Assembly (NCBI GenBank): GCA_029338615.1
Contig: JAQYAS010000066.1
Location: forward strand, 1-64,000
DNA: 64,000 nt
Direction of reading: 5' to 3'
Origin: Clostridiales bacterium
GTDB lineage: Bacteria > Bacillota > Clostridia > Lachnospirales > Lachnospiraceae
How positions within the stretch are numbered: position 1 is the stretch's first letter; every line of letters begins with the position of its first letter. The translations under genes were made by a program, and so were the position numbers. The notes below the pieces were generated by a model, which was not told the DNA's origin, searched no databases, and saw only the letters and a list, made by a program, of their open reading frames with translations. This document shows positions 49,835 through 59,512 of this stretch, one piece after another.

Positions 49835-49906
49835 AAAAAGTGTATGTCATAATGGCTATGGCTGGCATACCATTTTCCCATAGCCATTAAGAACATACAC
49901 TTTTAA
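49835..49906 (-). terminator. Long hairpin downstream of lipoprotein gene
   Basis: AAAAGTGTATGT...ATGGCTATGG ... CCATAGCCAT...ACATACACTTTT. Confidence 0.75.
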
Positions 49907-49984
49907 TATTTTCATTATTTTTTCTATTTTTCTATTACATTGCCTAAAATTACACTATAGACCTATCATATTCTTTTCACCATA

Positions 49985-51388
49985 CTAATTCTTGCCAAAT
50001 CGAGCCTCATCCTGAACTATACTCACTTCACTTCCGTCCCTGGCATCGATCATGATAAGCTGTATTGGATATGACTCATCACTTCCCCTGTCAGTATCCA
50101 ACTGGGCAAAAGCATACACCGGTATCGCCTCATATTCACCATCGCCGATCTTCGTTCTAAAGTATGTCAGTCTGACATCGTTGAACTCCACCTTGTTGTA
50201 TCCTCTGTAATCAGCAAAATGCTCCGGCATACATTTCTGCAGGCTGTCCACTGCGTCTTCCCAGTTTATAAGCGTTACTGCCTGAACGGCATCCTCATCT
50301 GATCTCATAGGCCATGTACATATAAAAGAGACCAGTCCGTCACTGTCAAAGGTTATAGTATACTCCGACTTTTCCATATAGTAATAGTTATCCGGATTGA
50401 AATTATCCTCATTACTCTGATGAGATATAGTGTCAACACCAAATGCCTCCGGCTGATATAGTGGCTGCCCTGTCACCGCCGCTCCAAGTTCGACAGAGTA
50501 TCCGTTCTTCTCATATCCGCACGCCTCATCTCCGCCATTTGCATCATAATATCCATATTCTCTGTATATCTCATTCTCGGAAGTCATTGCGACATCCTTA
50601 AAGCCCCACTTTGCCATGTAATCCATAGCTTTAGCCAAAGCCTCGTCCTGGCTCAGTCCGCATTTGTTGTCTTCATCCACGGCTGCCCATATTGGAGAAT
50701 TTCTGTTGATGGCATCAAGTTCTTCACTGTCATATGTCATGTATGCCACAAAAGTTGCTCCCAGTTTCTGCATATCCTCCGGCACTTCTTTCGCAGATGC
50801 CAGCTGCAGCTCAAACCCCTCATCCGTGGACCATGACTGATCAAAGAAGTACAGTATGTACTCTGTGCCATCAATCTTCCCGATAAAATAATCTTTACCG
50901 TAGTCGACCACTGCCCCTTTATCAGCAAAAATCGCATCTCTCTGCGCCTGGCTCACTTCATCCTTCAGATCATAAGGATACTCAAACACCCCTTCTTCTT
51001 CGTCAAAAATGTTCTTTAGTATCCTCTCTCTATCAGCCGCATCTATCTTTCCCATAGTAAATTTCTTTGTATACATCTTGTCCGTATCAGGGATCTTGAT
51101 CTTATCAGTTTTTATACACGCCGACTCGACGGTCCCACAGTCATCCGACCTGATGTCAACGTCTGCGCTGACAGGTATATCCAAAGCTGCTGCAAGACCT
51201 CCCACACTGTCTTCTCCCTCGGCTGTATTTAGTGCATCACTTCCGCCGGTGTATTCCTTCACATCATCTCCCTCTATAACAGATACGTTTATCCCATCAT
51301 CATTTTTTGTTGTACAGCCAACGAACGCAAGTGCCATACACATTGCCGCTGCACAAACCAGAATTCTTCGTCTTCTCATATTTTTCAT
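49985..51388 (-). CDS. Lipoprotein of unknown function
   Basis: Signal peptide with lipobox MALAFVGCTTKN; 467 aa, ends near ECF cassette. Confidence 0.65.
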   Translation of the reverse strand: MKNMRRRRILVCAAAMCMALAFVGCTTKNDDGINVSVIEGDDVKEYTGGSDALNTAEGEDSVGGLAAALDIPVSADVDIRSDDCGTVESACIKTDKIKIPDTDKMYTKKFTMGKIDAADRERILKNIFDEEEGVFEYPYDLKDEVSQAQRDAIFADKGAVVDYGKDYFIGKIDGTEYILYFFDQSWSTDEGFELQLASAKEVPEDMQKLGATFVAYMTYDSEELDAINRNSPIWAAVDEDNKCGLSQDEALAKAMDYMAKWGFKDVAMTSENEIYREYGYYDANGGDEACGYEKNGYSVELGAAVTGQPLYQPEAFGVDTISHQSNEDNFNPDNYYYMEKSEYTITFDSDGLVSFICTWPMRSDEDAVQAVTLINWEDAVDSLQKCMPEHFADYRGYNKVEFNDVRLTYFRTKIGDGEYEAIPVYAFAQLDTDRGSDESYPIQLIMIDARDGSEVSIVQDEARFGKN

Positions 51389-51471
51389 AATTACTCCTTC
51401 CCTTATCCGTTAGGACTCTCCACATATTTCTTTCATTTTCCTTTTTCGGGTATAACCCGAGTATTTATATA

Positions 51472-53028
51472 TCACTCTGCATCTCCAAGGTATACCGACA
51501 CATAGTCAAACGATTGAGAATATCCGTCATCACTGGATACAAACATATATGAATCGTTGATCTCGCTCTTATCAACAAGGAAATAGACTTTTAGATCATG
51601 CTTTTCACCATCCTTGTCAAGCACTACCGCCACATCATGCACATCTGCCTTCTGGCCATCGATCTCTACATATGCAGGAGATACAAACGTCATCTTCTGA
51701 CTGTTCTGTGCACTTGCATCGTAACCGGCATAGTAATAATTTGTAGTTTCCGGAGTCTGCAATTCTTTTGATCCGTTTATTTCCCCCCTGTCGAGGTAAA
51801 AATCAAGGACATTCTCAGCGTTGTCAGCGCCCTCTGCCTCTACACCCTCATATGTCATATCCACAACTACCATGCGTAGGCTGCTATCGTTGCAGTCATC
51901 CCAAGTCGAGAACGTATCATCCGTGGTCTCCTTAAGTCTCCTGCATCTAACTGTCTTAAACTTACCATTTTTATCAACAAATCTACTGTCAATGTCGCCA
52001 AACCAATAGGTTATGTCGCTCTCAGGTATTTTGCATGTATTGTCATATACCTTTATACCGTTGACTGTCATCTCATATCCTGCTTTGACAAACTTCTCAT
52101 TCACATTTACGATTGTGAATCTATCCTTAGTCTCATCTACAAAGCTCTCTCTATCATTCTCCGCATCTGCATCATCCTGTACATCATCTTCAACCAAAGT
52201 CCATTTTGCAGGGTCATCTCCTATTTCCTCATTGATCGACATTCCTGCTATCACTTTGCTAAGATCTGCTTCAGTTATCGACCGTCCTACATACATAGTT
52301 ACGATCACCGAGTGTTCTTTGACAGGAATATACGCCAGCCTGTTGAAGGAGTAGTCCACACCGCCCCTCTCAAAAAGCTGATACTCATAGTCACCTGCTT
52401 TTAATGTCTGAGCCTTCCCAACATCCCGGTTCACCACATCATACGATTTGCCATCCCACTCTGATGCTGCAACAGATATACCCATATCAAGTTCTCCATC
52501 TGTCACATCATATTTGTTCTCCTCCACCTGAACCATTCCAGCAGGCAGATAGCTGAATTTTATCTCCACATATCTCCTGTCAGGATCAACAGAATATGTA
52601 AGTCCGTCACTTCCCACCTTTGAGTATACTTTTTCAGAATAACATTCATCTGGGATATTTCTCTTCTCTATATCTGACATATCTGCCGTATCTGCCGCTG
52701 TAGCATTTTCCCCTGACATGCCTTCCTGTGAATACCCTTTCTCATTCATCTGAATCGTTACTGTAGCCGTATGTCCGTCCCGACTGACTGTGAATCTATA
52801 TACCGTAACGGCTGCATGGATCGACACCGGCAGCAGTACCACCGCACATATTAAAATTACTGCCACCTTGGTAAATTGTCCAAACCCTCCATAATATTTC
52901 TTTTTACTTGTCTGATCCCCAGACTTCTCAACCTCCTTTATTCCATCCAGTATCCTCTCTTTTCTTGCCTTGTATTCCGCAGAAAATTTATGCACATCCT
53001 CTTTGTCATGTATATTATTATTCTCCAT
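51472..53028 (-). CDS. Anti-sigma factor-like membrane protein (DUF4179-like)
   Basis: Cytosolic N-terminus, one TM (VAVILICAVVLLPVSIHAAVTVYRF), large extracytoplasmic domain; overlaps ECF sigma gene. Confidence 0.7.
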   Translation of the reverse strand: MENNNIHDKEDVHKFSAEYKARKERILDGIKEVEKSGDQTSKKKYYGGFGQFTKVAVILICAVVLLPVSIHAAVTVYRFTVSRDGHTATVTIQMNEKGYSQEGMSGENATAADTADMSDIEKRNIPDECYSEKVYSKVGSDGLTYSVDPDRRYVEIKFSYLPAGMVQVEENKYDVTDGELDMGISVAASEWDGKSYDVVNRDVGKAQTLKAGDYEYQLFERGGVDYSFNRLAYIPVKEHSVIVTMYVGRSITEADLSKVIAGMSINEEIGDDPAKWTLVEDDVQDDADAENDRESFVDETKDRFTIVNVNEKFVKAGYEMTVNGIKVYDNTCKIPESDITYWFGDIDSRFVDKNGKFKTVRCRRLKETTDDTFSTWDDCNDSSLRMVVVDMTYEGVEAEGADNAENVLDFYLDRGEINGSKELQTPETTNYYYAGYDASAQNSQKMTFVSPAYVEIDGQKADVHDVAVVLDKDGEKHDLKVYFLVDKSEINDSYMFVSSDDGYSQSFDYVSVYLGDAE

Positions 53029-53590
53029 ACAGCATCATCTCCTTTACAATCAATTTATGAGCCCTCTTGATCGCTCTCTCGTATTTCTTCCTCACAGTAC
53101 TCTCCGACATATTCATGACAGCCGCCGTCTCTCTCACGCTGAGCTGCCGCGCTGCCCTAAGCCTCAGCACAAGAGCGTCATCATCTGAAAGTTTGTCCAG
53201 AACAGAGTCTAATATCTCCCTGTCCTCCACATCCTCCGTCATTTCCCGATGACCAGCAGTACCTCCGCCCTGCCAGATCATATTCTCAAATGCATCTTCG
53301 GATAAAGCATCTCCCGGAAATGTACACACAGTCTCCGCATTCCTTTTATTCTTTCTGTACATATCTATAGAAATGTTTTTTGCGATCCTAGTTATATATG
53401 CCGTTCTCTTATCATCAGCCATCCTTCGCACAACATCCCTGTGTCTGATTATTTTCAAAAAGGTCTCCTGGACTGCCTCCTCTGCCTGCCATGCATCTCC
53501 AAGTATGGCATTTGCCAGTCGGAATATCTTCTGCTCATACATGTCGTAATATTCTTCTATAATCTCACTGTCTTTTCTATCTTTATGCAT
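53018..53590 (-). CDS. ECF-type RNA polymerase sigma factor
   Basis: YDMYEQKIFRLANAILGDAWQAEEAVQETFLKIIRHRD; sigma4 RQLSVRETAAVMNMSESTVRKKYERAIKRAH. Confidence 0.93.
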   Translation of the reverse strand: MHKDRKDSEIIEEYYDMYEQKIFRLANAILGDAWQAEEAVQETFLKIIRHRDVVRRMADDKRTAYITRIAKNISIDMYRKNKRNAETVCTFPGDALSEDAFENMIWQGGGTAGHREMTEDVEDREILDSVLDKLSDDDALVLRLRAARQLSVRETAAVMNMSESTVRKKYERAIKRAHKLIVKEMMLYGE

Positions 53591-53680
53591 AATCTTCCTG
53601 TTCCTTTTTCGTGTGTGTCCACATCCCCACAATACATTATCATAAGTCCATCTTTGCATGTCATTTGAACGTTCACTATA

Positions 53681-53710
53681 TATAACGGATAGCTTACCAC
53701 AAATGTGACA
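53681..53710 (-). promoter_or_regulatory. Candidate ECF-type autoregulatory promoter
   Basis: Minus strand TGTCACA-16 bp-CGTTATA upstream of ECF sigma gene. Confidence 0.6.
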
Positions 53711-53764
53711 TATATTTTTATTTTTATATCACCTTACACGCCCAGCCCCAGCAAAATTAATATA

Positions 53765-53818
53765 AAAAAGACAGATACCTGTCACCATACATTACCGGTA
53801 ACTGATATCCGTCCTTTT
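53765..53818 (-). terminator. Hairpin downstream of PrsA-like gene
   Basis: GACGGATA...TATCTGTC followed by T-run on minus strand. Confidence 0.55.
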
Positions 53819-53855
53819 TCATCATTTTACATCTTTTATTATATTATGTCTGTAT

Positions 53856-54956
53856 TTACTTCATAAGCCCCTGATCGTTCAGATCCGTAGCCATATCAAG
53901 AAAACTAAAATTCTTCCATGTATCATCCTTGTAGACGATGCCACCCTTGTCATCACAACTGTCTATCCACTGCTGTTTTGTCTTTTCAAGCTCTGTGTCG
54001 ACCTGCGCCTCTGCAGACTGATAAGCAAAACTGTCAAGCAGATCACTGTCATGGTCTGAGAGTACAGCTATGGCATAATATGCTGTCTCCGCCTCATACA
54101 CCTCTGTACACTGCCCGGCAGCAAGCTTATCCATCACTTCATTCATATCATCTGCATAACCGCCGACATAACTCTGTTTCTCCTCAGAATAGGCATCGAC
54201 TCCATACTTCTTGGCTGTCTCCTCGGCATCTGCCCCTGCATTTATTTCCTTTACAGCAGCCTCAGCCTTGGACTTCATATCCGCAAGCTCTTTGTCATCA
54301 AGCTTTACATAATTGCCATTATCATCCGTCATCGGATTGCCATCGTCGTCAGCCTTTACCTTCGGGAATGTAATATAATATATCTTCTGGAAATTATAAT
54401 CCTTATACTGTTCCTTCAGATCCGCTGTGAGTTTCTTTCCGAGTTCATTACGAGTATTCGTCTCAATCTTGTTCATTATGGAAGTATCATTGAACACGGA
54501 ATCTATGAGTTCATCACTTATTCCATACTTCTCCCTCACTGACTTTGGTACGTAAGTTGTAAAGTTCTTTATGAGACTGTCTCTGGTGTTTTCATCATCT
54601 TCAGTGAATTCCATTCCGGTATCCTTAGCCGCATCCCCTGCCATCTTGGTCTCCACTATATTGTCGATAACCACCTGTTTGTATTTATCCTCATCCTTCT
54701 GGATTTCCTCATACTGAACAGTTCCAGATAAGATCTCAAGTATACTGTAAAGCATCAGTTCATCTTTGCCTATCTCGTACTCTCCGACGGTCATAACCGC
54801 TCCACTGCTCTCTCCCTTTGTATCTGACTGTGTTGCTATGCTGCTCGTCTTTTCTGATTTGTTGCCGGTGTTGCTGCTGGATGAATTACATCCGGCAAGC
54901 ACAGACAGCCCAAGAGCCGCTACACATAAGGAACTTATCAATCTTGTTTTCTTCAT
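53856..54956 (-). CDS. SurA/PrsA-like foldase lipoprotein
   Basis: Lipobox LSVLAGCNSS; SurA-N-like helices; parvulin-like region KIYYITFPKVKADDD...AEETAKKYGVDAYSEEKQSYVGGYADDM. Confidence 0.65.
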   Translation of the reverse strand: MKKTRLISSLCVAALGLSVLAGCNSSSSNTGNKSEKTSSIATQSDTKGESSGAVMTVGEYEIGKDELMLYSILEILSGTVQYEEIQKDEDKYKQVVIDNIVETKMAGDAAKDTGMEFTEDDENTRDSLIKNFTTYVPKSVREKYGISDELIDSVFNDTSIMNKIETNTRNELGKKLTADLKEQYKDYNFQKIYYITFPKVKADDDGNPMTDDNGNYVKLDDKELADMKSKAEAAVKEINAGADAEETAKKYGVDAYSEEKQSYVGGYADDMNEVMDKLAAGQCTEVYEAETAYYAIAVLSDHDSDLLDSFAYQSAEAQVDTELEKTKQQWIDSCDDKGGIVYKDDTWKNFSFLDMATDLNDQGLMK

Positions 54957-55082
54957 AAATATTGTCATCCTTTTATATATTGTAAATGGAAAACGTATAT
55001 CACCACAATCGTCCCCACAGACCATGGCTCTATACTTATCACTTATTTTCACCCTTATTCACTATCTCTCTAAAAAGTATAC

Positions 55083-55832
55083 CTACTCTGTTCTCTCTTC
55101 ATCGTCCGATGAATTGATCTTCGAGGTATCTATCAGATGTCTGGATATTTTTCTGTCATCAGTATCCTCTGCTTCATCATCCTCTTTCACATCTGCGTCA
55201 CTCTCATCTTTATTCTCAATTTTGTCGTACAGCTTATTGACAACCATAGAACTCGCATATGCAAGGACTCCTATAAATATCAAAAGCCACAGTACCCATG
55301 AGTAATAAAGTATCTTATTGTTTGACGCATAGAGCGCTACAGGAAGCACCCATATGAAAAACAGATAAAACCATGATCCTATATTGGCTACACTGATCAA
55401 AAATGAATTCTTTATATAATTACCTGTGGTATTCTCATATCTGGCCACCATCGGAAAAAGCATCGGAAGCGTAAAGCTCAGGAACACAGCCTCAAGTGCC
55501 ATAAGTCCCAACATCAGCGCATATCCCAGCCCTGTCATGGAGTATGACAACACATATTCCACATACATTGCAGCCAAAATTGCCATTATTACAAGCCACA
55601 CCTTTGTAGCCGGCTTAAAATTCTTCTTAAATGCAGACCAGTAACTCTTCCACACCGGTCCCTCCTGGTCTTTTACAAGCTTTGTTGTAAAAGAATACAT
55701 TGCGGTAGTTGCCGCGCCTATGGTAAAAATGGGAATACTTGTGATTATAAACAAAATATTGATTATAAATAAGTCTCCGAATTTCTCCAGCTTCTGAAAT
55801 ATATTTGTTTTGATATTTCCATTCTGTGCCAT
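55083..55832 (-). CDS. YesL/DUF624-family membrane protein
   Basis: FQKLEKFGDLFIINILFIITSIPIFTIGAATTAMYSFTTKLVKDQEG. Confidence 0.85.
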   Translation of the reverse strand: MAQNGNIKTNIFQKLEKFGDLFIINILFIITSIPIFTIGAATTAMYSFTTKLVKDQEGPVWKSYWSAFKKNFKPATKVWLVIMAILAAMYVEYVLSYSMTGLGYALMLGLMALEAVFLSFTLPMLFPMVARYENTTGNYIKNSFLISVANIGSWFYLFFIWVLPVALYASNNKILYYSWVLWLLIFIGVLAYASSMVVNKLYDKIENKDESDADVKEDDEAEDTDDRKISRHLIDTSKINSSDDEERTE

Positions 55833-55905
55833 ATGTTCTCCTCAAAAATACAAGGCACACAATTGCTTGTGTACCTTGTGTGATAAATATTGTATATTGT
55901 TGCAA

Positions 55906-56766
55906 TTAACCCTTTACAGCTCCACTTGTCATACCAGCAACGATATTCTTTGCCAGACACAAGTAAACTATGATAACTGGGAGGATTGAACATGCGATGA
56001 ACATGTAAACCTGACCCATATCAAACTTAAGGAAGTCAGCTCCACGAAGAAGTGCTATCAGGATAGGCAGTGTCTTCTTGTTGTCTTTCTTAAGAATAAG
56101 AGCTGGTGTGAAGTAGTTATTCCAGCTTGAAACGAATGAGAAGATTGCCTGTACTGCGATAGATGGCTTCATAAGTGGAAGCGCTATCTGGTTAAAGATA
56201 CGGAACTCTCCTGCACCGTCTATACGTGATGACTCAAGCAACTCCTTCGGAAGTGCTGCATCCATTGACTGCTTCATGTAGAAGAATACTACAGGAGAAG
56301 CAATTGCAGGAATGATCAGCGGAATGAAGCTGTTCATAAGTCCCATCTTGTCAACCAACTGAACGAAACCTAATGCAGTTACCTGTGTAGGGATCATCAT
56401 GATTGCAAGAATGAATGTGAATATTGCCTTCTTCAACTTGAAGTCGTATGCATATATTGCAAACGCTGTTACTGTTGAGCAATATGTACATAAGAATGCT
56501 GTACATGCTGCTACTATAAAACTGTTAAGCAAACCTGTAAATATAGGCTGTGTTCCATGAATAATGTTCTTAAAGTTCCTTGCAGCATACTTACTTGGGA
56601 TCATTGTGAATCCTCGGTTAAGTTCGGCATTTGATCTTGTTGCATTTATAAAAAGTACATAAAACCAGAACAAGCATAAGATGGTGATAAGTACGAATAC
56701 TATATAAGCAATTATTCGTCTTGTCTTGACTGGCAAACCTTTTTCTTTCTTTCCGTCCATATTCAT
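55906..56766 (-). CDS. Carbohydrate ABC transporter permease (MalG type)
   Basis: EAA motif ELLESSRIDGAGEFRIFNQIALPLMKPSIA. Confidence 0.94.
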   Translation of the reverse strand: MNMDGKKEKGLPVKTRRIIAYIVFVLITILCLFWFYVLFINATRSNAELNRGFTMIPSKYAARNFKNIIHGTQPIFTGLLNSFIVAACTAFLCTYCSTVTAFAIYAYDFKLKKAIFTFILAIMMIPTQVTALGFVQLVDKMGLMNSFIPLIIPAIASPVVFFYMKQSMDAALPKELLESSRIDGAGEFRIFNQIALPLMKPSIAVQAIFSFVSSWNNYFTPALILKKDNKKTLPILIALLRGADFLKFDMGQVYMFIACSILPVIIVYLCLAKNIVAGMTSGAVKG

Positions 56767-56774
56767 CCCCCTTT

Positions 56775-57689
56775 CTACTTCTCGGTCTGCTTATTCATTT
56801 TGAATACAATCATACTCAAGATACCAGTTATAACGAACATGAATACGGAAAGGGCACCACCCATACCATAATTCTTACTGAACAAGTGCTTGTTCAGGGC
56901 CATGATAAGTGTCATGGTTGTATTCTTTGGTCCACCAGAACCATTTGTCAGAATCTGTGGAACATCGAACATCTGGAGACCACCTATAAGAGATGTGATC
57001 ATAACATATACTAAGATAGGTCTAAGTATAGGTAATGTAATCTTGAAGAATACCTGATTAGATGTTGCTCCATCCACCTCAGCAGCCTCATAAAGTGAAG
57101 TATCAATTCCCAGCATACCTGCCAGAAGAAGAATTGTTGTATTACCAAACCACATCAAGAAGTTCATGAATGCAACAAGAGTTCTTGCAGATCCGGTATG
57201 TCCAAGGAAATCATATGGACTTCCCTCTGCTACCACGCCCATACTCTGAAGCATTCCATTGATAGGGCCTACCTTTGAGAACAGTGCGAAGAATAACATT
57301 GCAAAAGCTGATGCCATGATCAGGTTTGGCAGATAAATAACTGTCTGGAAAAACGCCTTACCCTTAAGCTTCAGACTTGGGTTAGCAAACCATGAAGCAA
57401 GGAGAAGTGATATAAGAATCTGTGGGACGAATCCCATGATCCACATGATCATTGTATTTCCAAAATATGTCCAAATACTTCCGTTCTTGAACATATTAAC
57501 ATAGTTGTCCAATCCCACCGGTTCAGGGCCAATCTCCATAATTCCATCAAAGAAGTGCTTAAAGAAACTGTTATAAATAGTTGAGCACAGTGGAATTAAC
57601 TGGAAAATTATGAAAACAACCGCAAACGGAATCAAGAAAAAGTATCCCCAACGGTTATAGCGTACTATGTTGCCTTTTTTACTTTTCAT
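56775..57689 (-). CDS. Carbohydrate ABC transporter permease (MalF type)
   Basis: EAA motif LYEAAEVDGATSNQVFFKITLPILRPILVY. Confidence 0.94.
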   Translation of the reverse strand: MKSKKGNIVRYNRWGYFFLIPFAVVFIIFQLIPLCSTIYNSFFKHFFDGIMEIGPEPVGLDNYVNMFKNGSIWTYFGNTMIMWIMGFVPQILISLLLASWFANPSLKLKGKAFFQTVIYLPNLIMASAFAMLFFALFSKVGPINGMLQSMGVVAEGSPYDFLGHTGSARTLVAFMNFLMWFGNTTILLLAGMLGIDTSLYEAAEVDGATSNQVFFKITLPILRPILVYVMITSLIGGLQMFDVPQILTNGSGGPKNTTMTLIMALNKHLFSKNYGMGGALSVFMFVITGILSMIVFKMNKQTEK

Positions 57690-57723
57690 TCTATAACCTC
57701 CCTAGTAAAGTCTGTATGAACAT

Positions 57724-57761
57724 AAAAAACGTGCCTGTCTGGCACCTGCCAGACAGGCACG
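57724..57761 (-). terminator. Intercistronic terminator/attenuator between binding protein and permease genes
   Basis: 15-bp perfect stem CGTGCCTGTCTGGCA/TGCCAGACAGGCACG, 2-nt loop, TTTTTT on minus strand. Confidence 0.88.
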
Positions 57762-57801
57762 CGTATAATACTATGCTTGTGTTATACAGACCTAATATTG
57801 A

Positions 57802-59229
57802 TTACTCTACTGTGATTGCTGGGTACTTTGTAGCTACATCCTGCTTGAATGCCTCAACAGCCTCATCATATGTTGCGTACTGACCTGAGAAGTAATCCTT
57901 CATAGCCTTCTGGAATGACTCATTACATCCCTGATCGTAAGCTGAGATGTTAGAAAGGTCGATCTTCTCAACACCTGCGCAGAACATACCGATTGGGTTC
58001 TGTCCGCCAAGTACTGCATCACCATATGATGTATCAGCAGCCATAGCATCCATAGCTGGCTTGTTGTTTACGAAGTCGTTATCAGCCTTAACTATCTCTG
58101 TCATGATATCTGTATCTGTTGTAAGCTTTCTCATGATATCAGCAACAAGTGTTGGGTTATCTGTACCTGTAGCGCCGCAGATCCAAGTACCGCCCCAGAA
58201 GAATCCCTGAGGTCCTGTTGTTGCGCCCCAACCGCCTGCATGTGCGATTGACTTTTCATCATCAGCTGCCATTGAGAAGTCGATCATCCAAGCTGGTCCG
58301 AAGTAAGCAAATACCTTTCCGTCTGGATAGAATCCAGCCTTCCACTCATCGCCCCAAAGGTCGCCAGTTGTTGTCTGACCAGCATCATATGATGCCTTCT
58401 CTGCATCTGCCCAAGCCTTGAACTGTGGATCGATGTTGAGCTTGCCATCCTCAACCCACTTGCTTGATACGTTGTTTGAATATACACGGTATGAATCGTT
58501 AACTGTTGCTGTGAGCTTGTAACCCTTAGCTGCTAACTCTGTACCTGTTGCATAGAATGTATCCCAATCTGATACGTGCTTCTGAACCTCATCAGGATCG
58601 TCTGATCCCCACATATCCTTTGCGATCTCTCTGTTGTAGATAAGAACACCAGGACAGCCCTGCCATGAAACACCCTTAAGTGTTCCGTTTGAATCTGTCA
58701 TAACGTCCTTTGTGTACTGATACTGATTTGCCAGTTCGTCATCAGTGATACCCAGATCTGATACTGGCATTGTGTAATCTGTATCAACATACTTAAGTGC
58801 GTAATCAGCCTCTACGAGGAACATATCGATCTTGTCATCAGCTGATGCATCTGCCTGCTTAAGTAACTGCTGATCCAGGTTATTCTGGTAAGCGTTGTCA
58901 TCTGAAGGAACGATTGTCCAAACAACATCAACATCACCGATCTTACCATGTGTTCCATCAACCTCTTCATATCCTGGATAGTGATCTGTAAGTCTTGACT
59001 TAAACTCCTCATTCCAAGCGTAGATGTTGAGAATCTTGCCCTCATCTGTGCTAACTGTTGCATCTGAAGCATCCTCTGATGATGCATCGTCTGATGATGC
59101 TGCTGCCTCTGTTGTTGCGTCGTCCTTTGCTGCCTCTGTTGTTGCGTCATCCTTTCCACCACATGCTACGAGTGAAAGACCCATTGCACATGCTAATGAC
59201 AGAACTAATGCTTTCTTGAATTTTCTCAC
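57802..59229 (-). CDS. Extracellular solute-binding protein (sugar ABC)
   Basis: Lipobox LSLVACGGKDD; SBP-type ILNIYAWNEEFKSRL...; upstream of two sugar permeases. Confidence 0.92.
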   Translation of the reverse strand: MRKFKKALVLSLACAMGLSLVACGGKDDATTEAAKDDATTEAAASSDDASSEDASDATVSTDEGKILNIYAWNEEFKSRLTDHYPGYEEVDGTHGKIGDVDVVWTIVPSDDNAYQNNLDQQLLKQADASADDKIDMFLVEADYALKYVDTDYTMPVSDLGITDDELANQYQYTKDVMTDSNGTLKGVSWQGCPGVLIYNREIAKDMWGSDDPDEVQKHVSDWDTFYATGTELAAKGYKLTATVNDSYRVYSNNVSSKWVEDGKLNIDPQFKAWADAEKASYDAGQTTTGDLWGDEWKAGFYPDGKVFAYFGPAWMIDFSMAADDEKSIAHAGGWGATTGPQGFFWGGTWICGATGTDNPTLVADIMRKLTTDTDIMTEIVKADNDFVNNKPAMDAMAADTSYGDAVLGGQNPIGMFCAGVEKIDLSNISAYDQGCNESFQKAMKDYFSGQYATYDEAVEAFKQDVATKYPAITVE

Positions 59230-59512
59230 AAAAAAACCCTCCTTAAAAAAATATTCTTTTTACTCAAATGTGGCAACTTGCCAAATCATTGTCTGACCAG
59301 TTAGGCGACTGATTTTTGACCATTTGTCAAATTAGCCAACTTTTGAGTATCTCTTTATGAACCGGATAAGCAATATTGCTAACAGTTCATTACCCATTTT
59401 CTATCGCTGTTCCTCAGCGACAATGTTATTATAGGTCATAATAGACAATAATGCAAGTCCTTTTTTCGCTTTTTTATGGTAAATTTGTAACTTTCTCCGT
59501 CAAACAGCCATA

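Noticed and set aside
53856-54956. PrsA-like protein as a new secretion factor
   Set aside because: Foldase lipoproteins of this kind are common; nothing unusual seen in the sequence.
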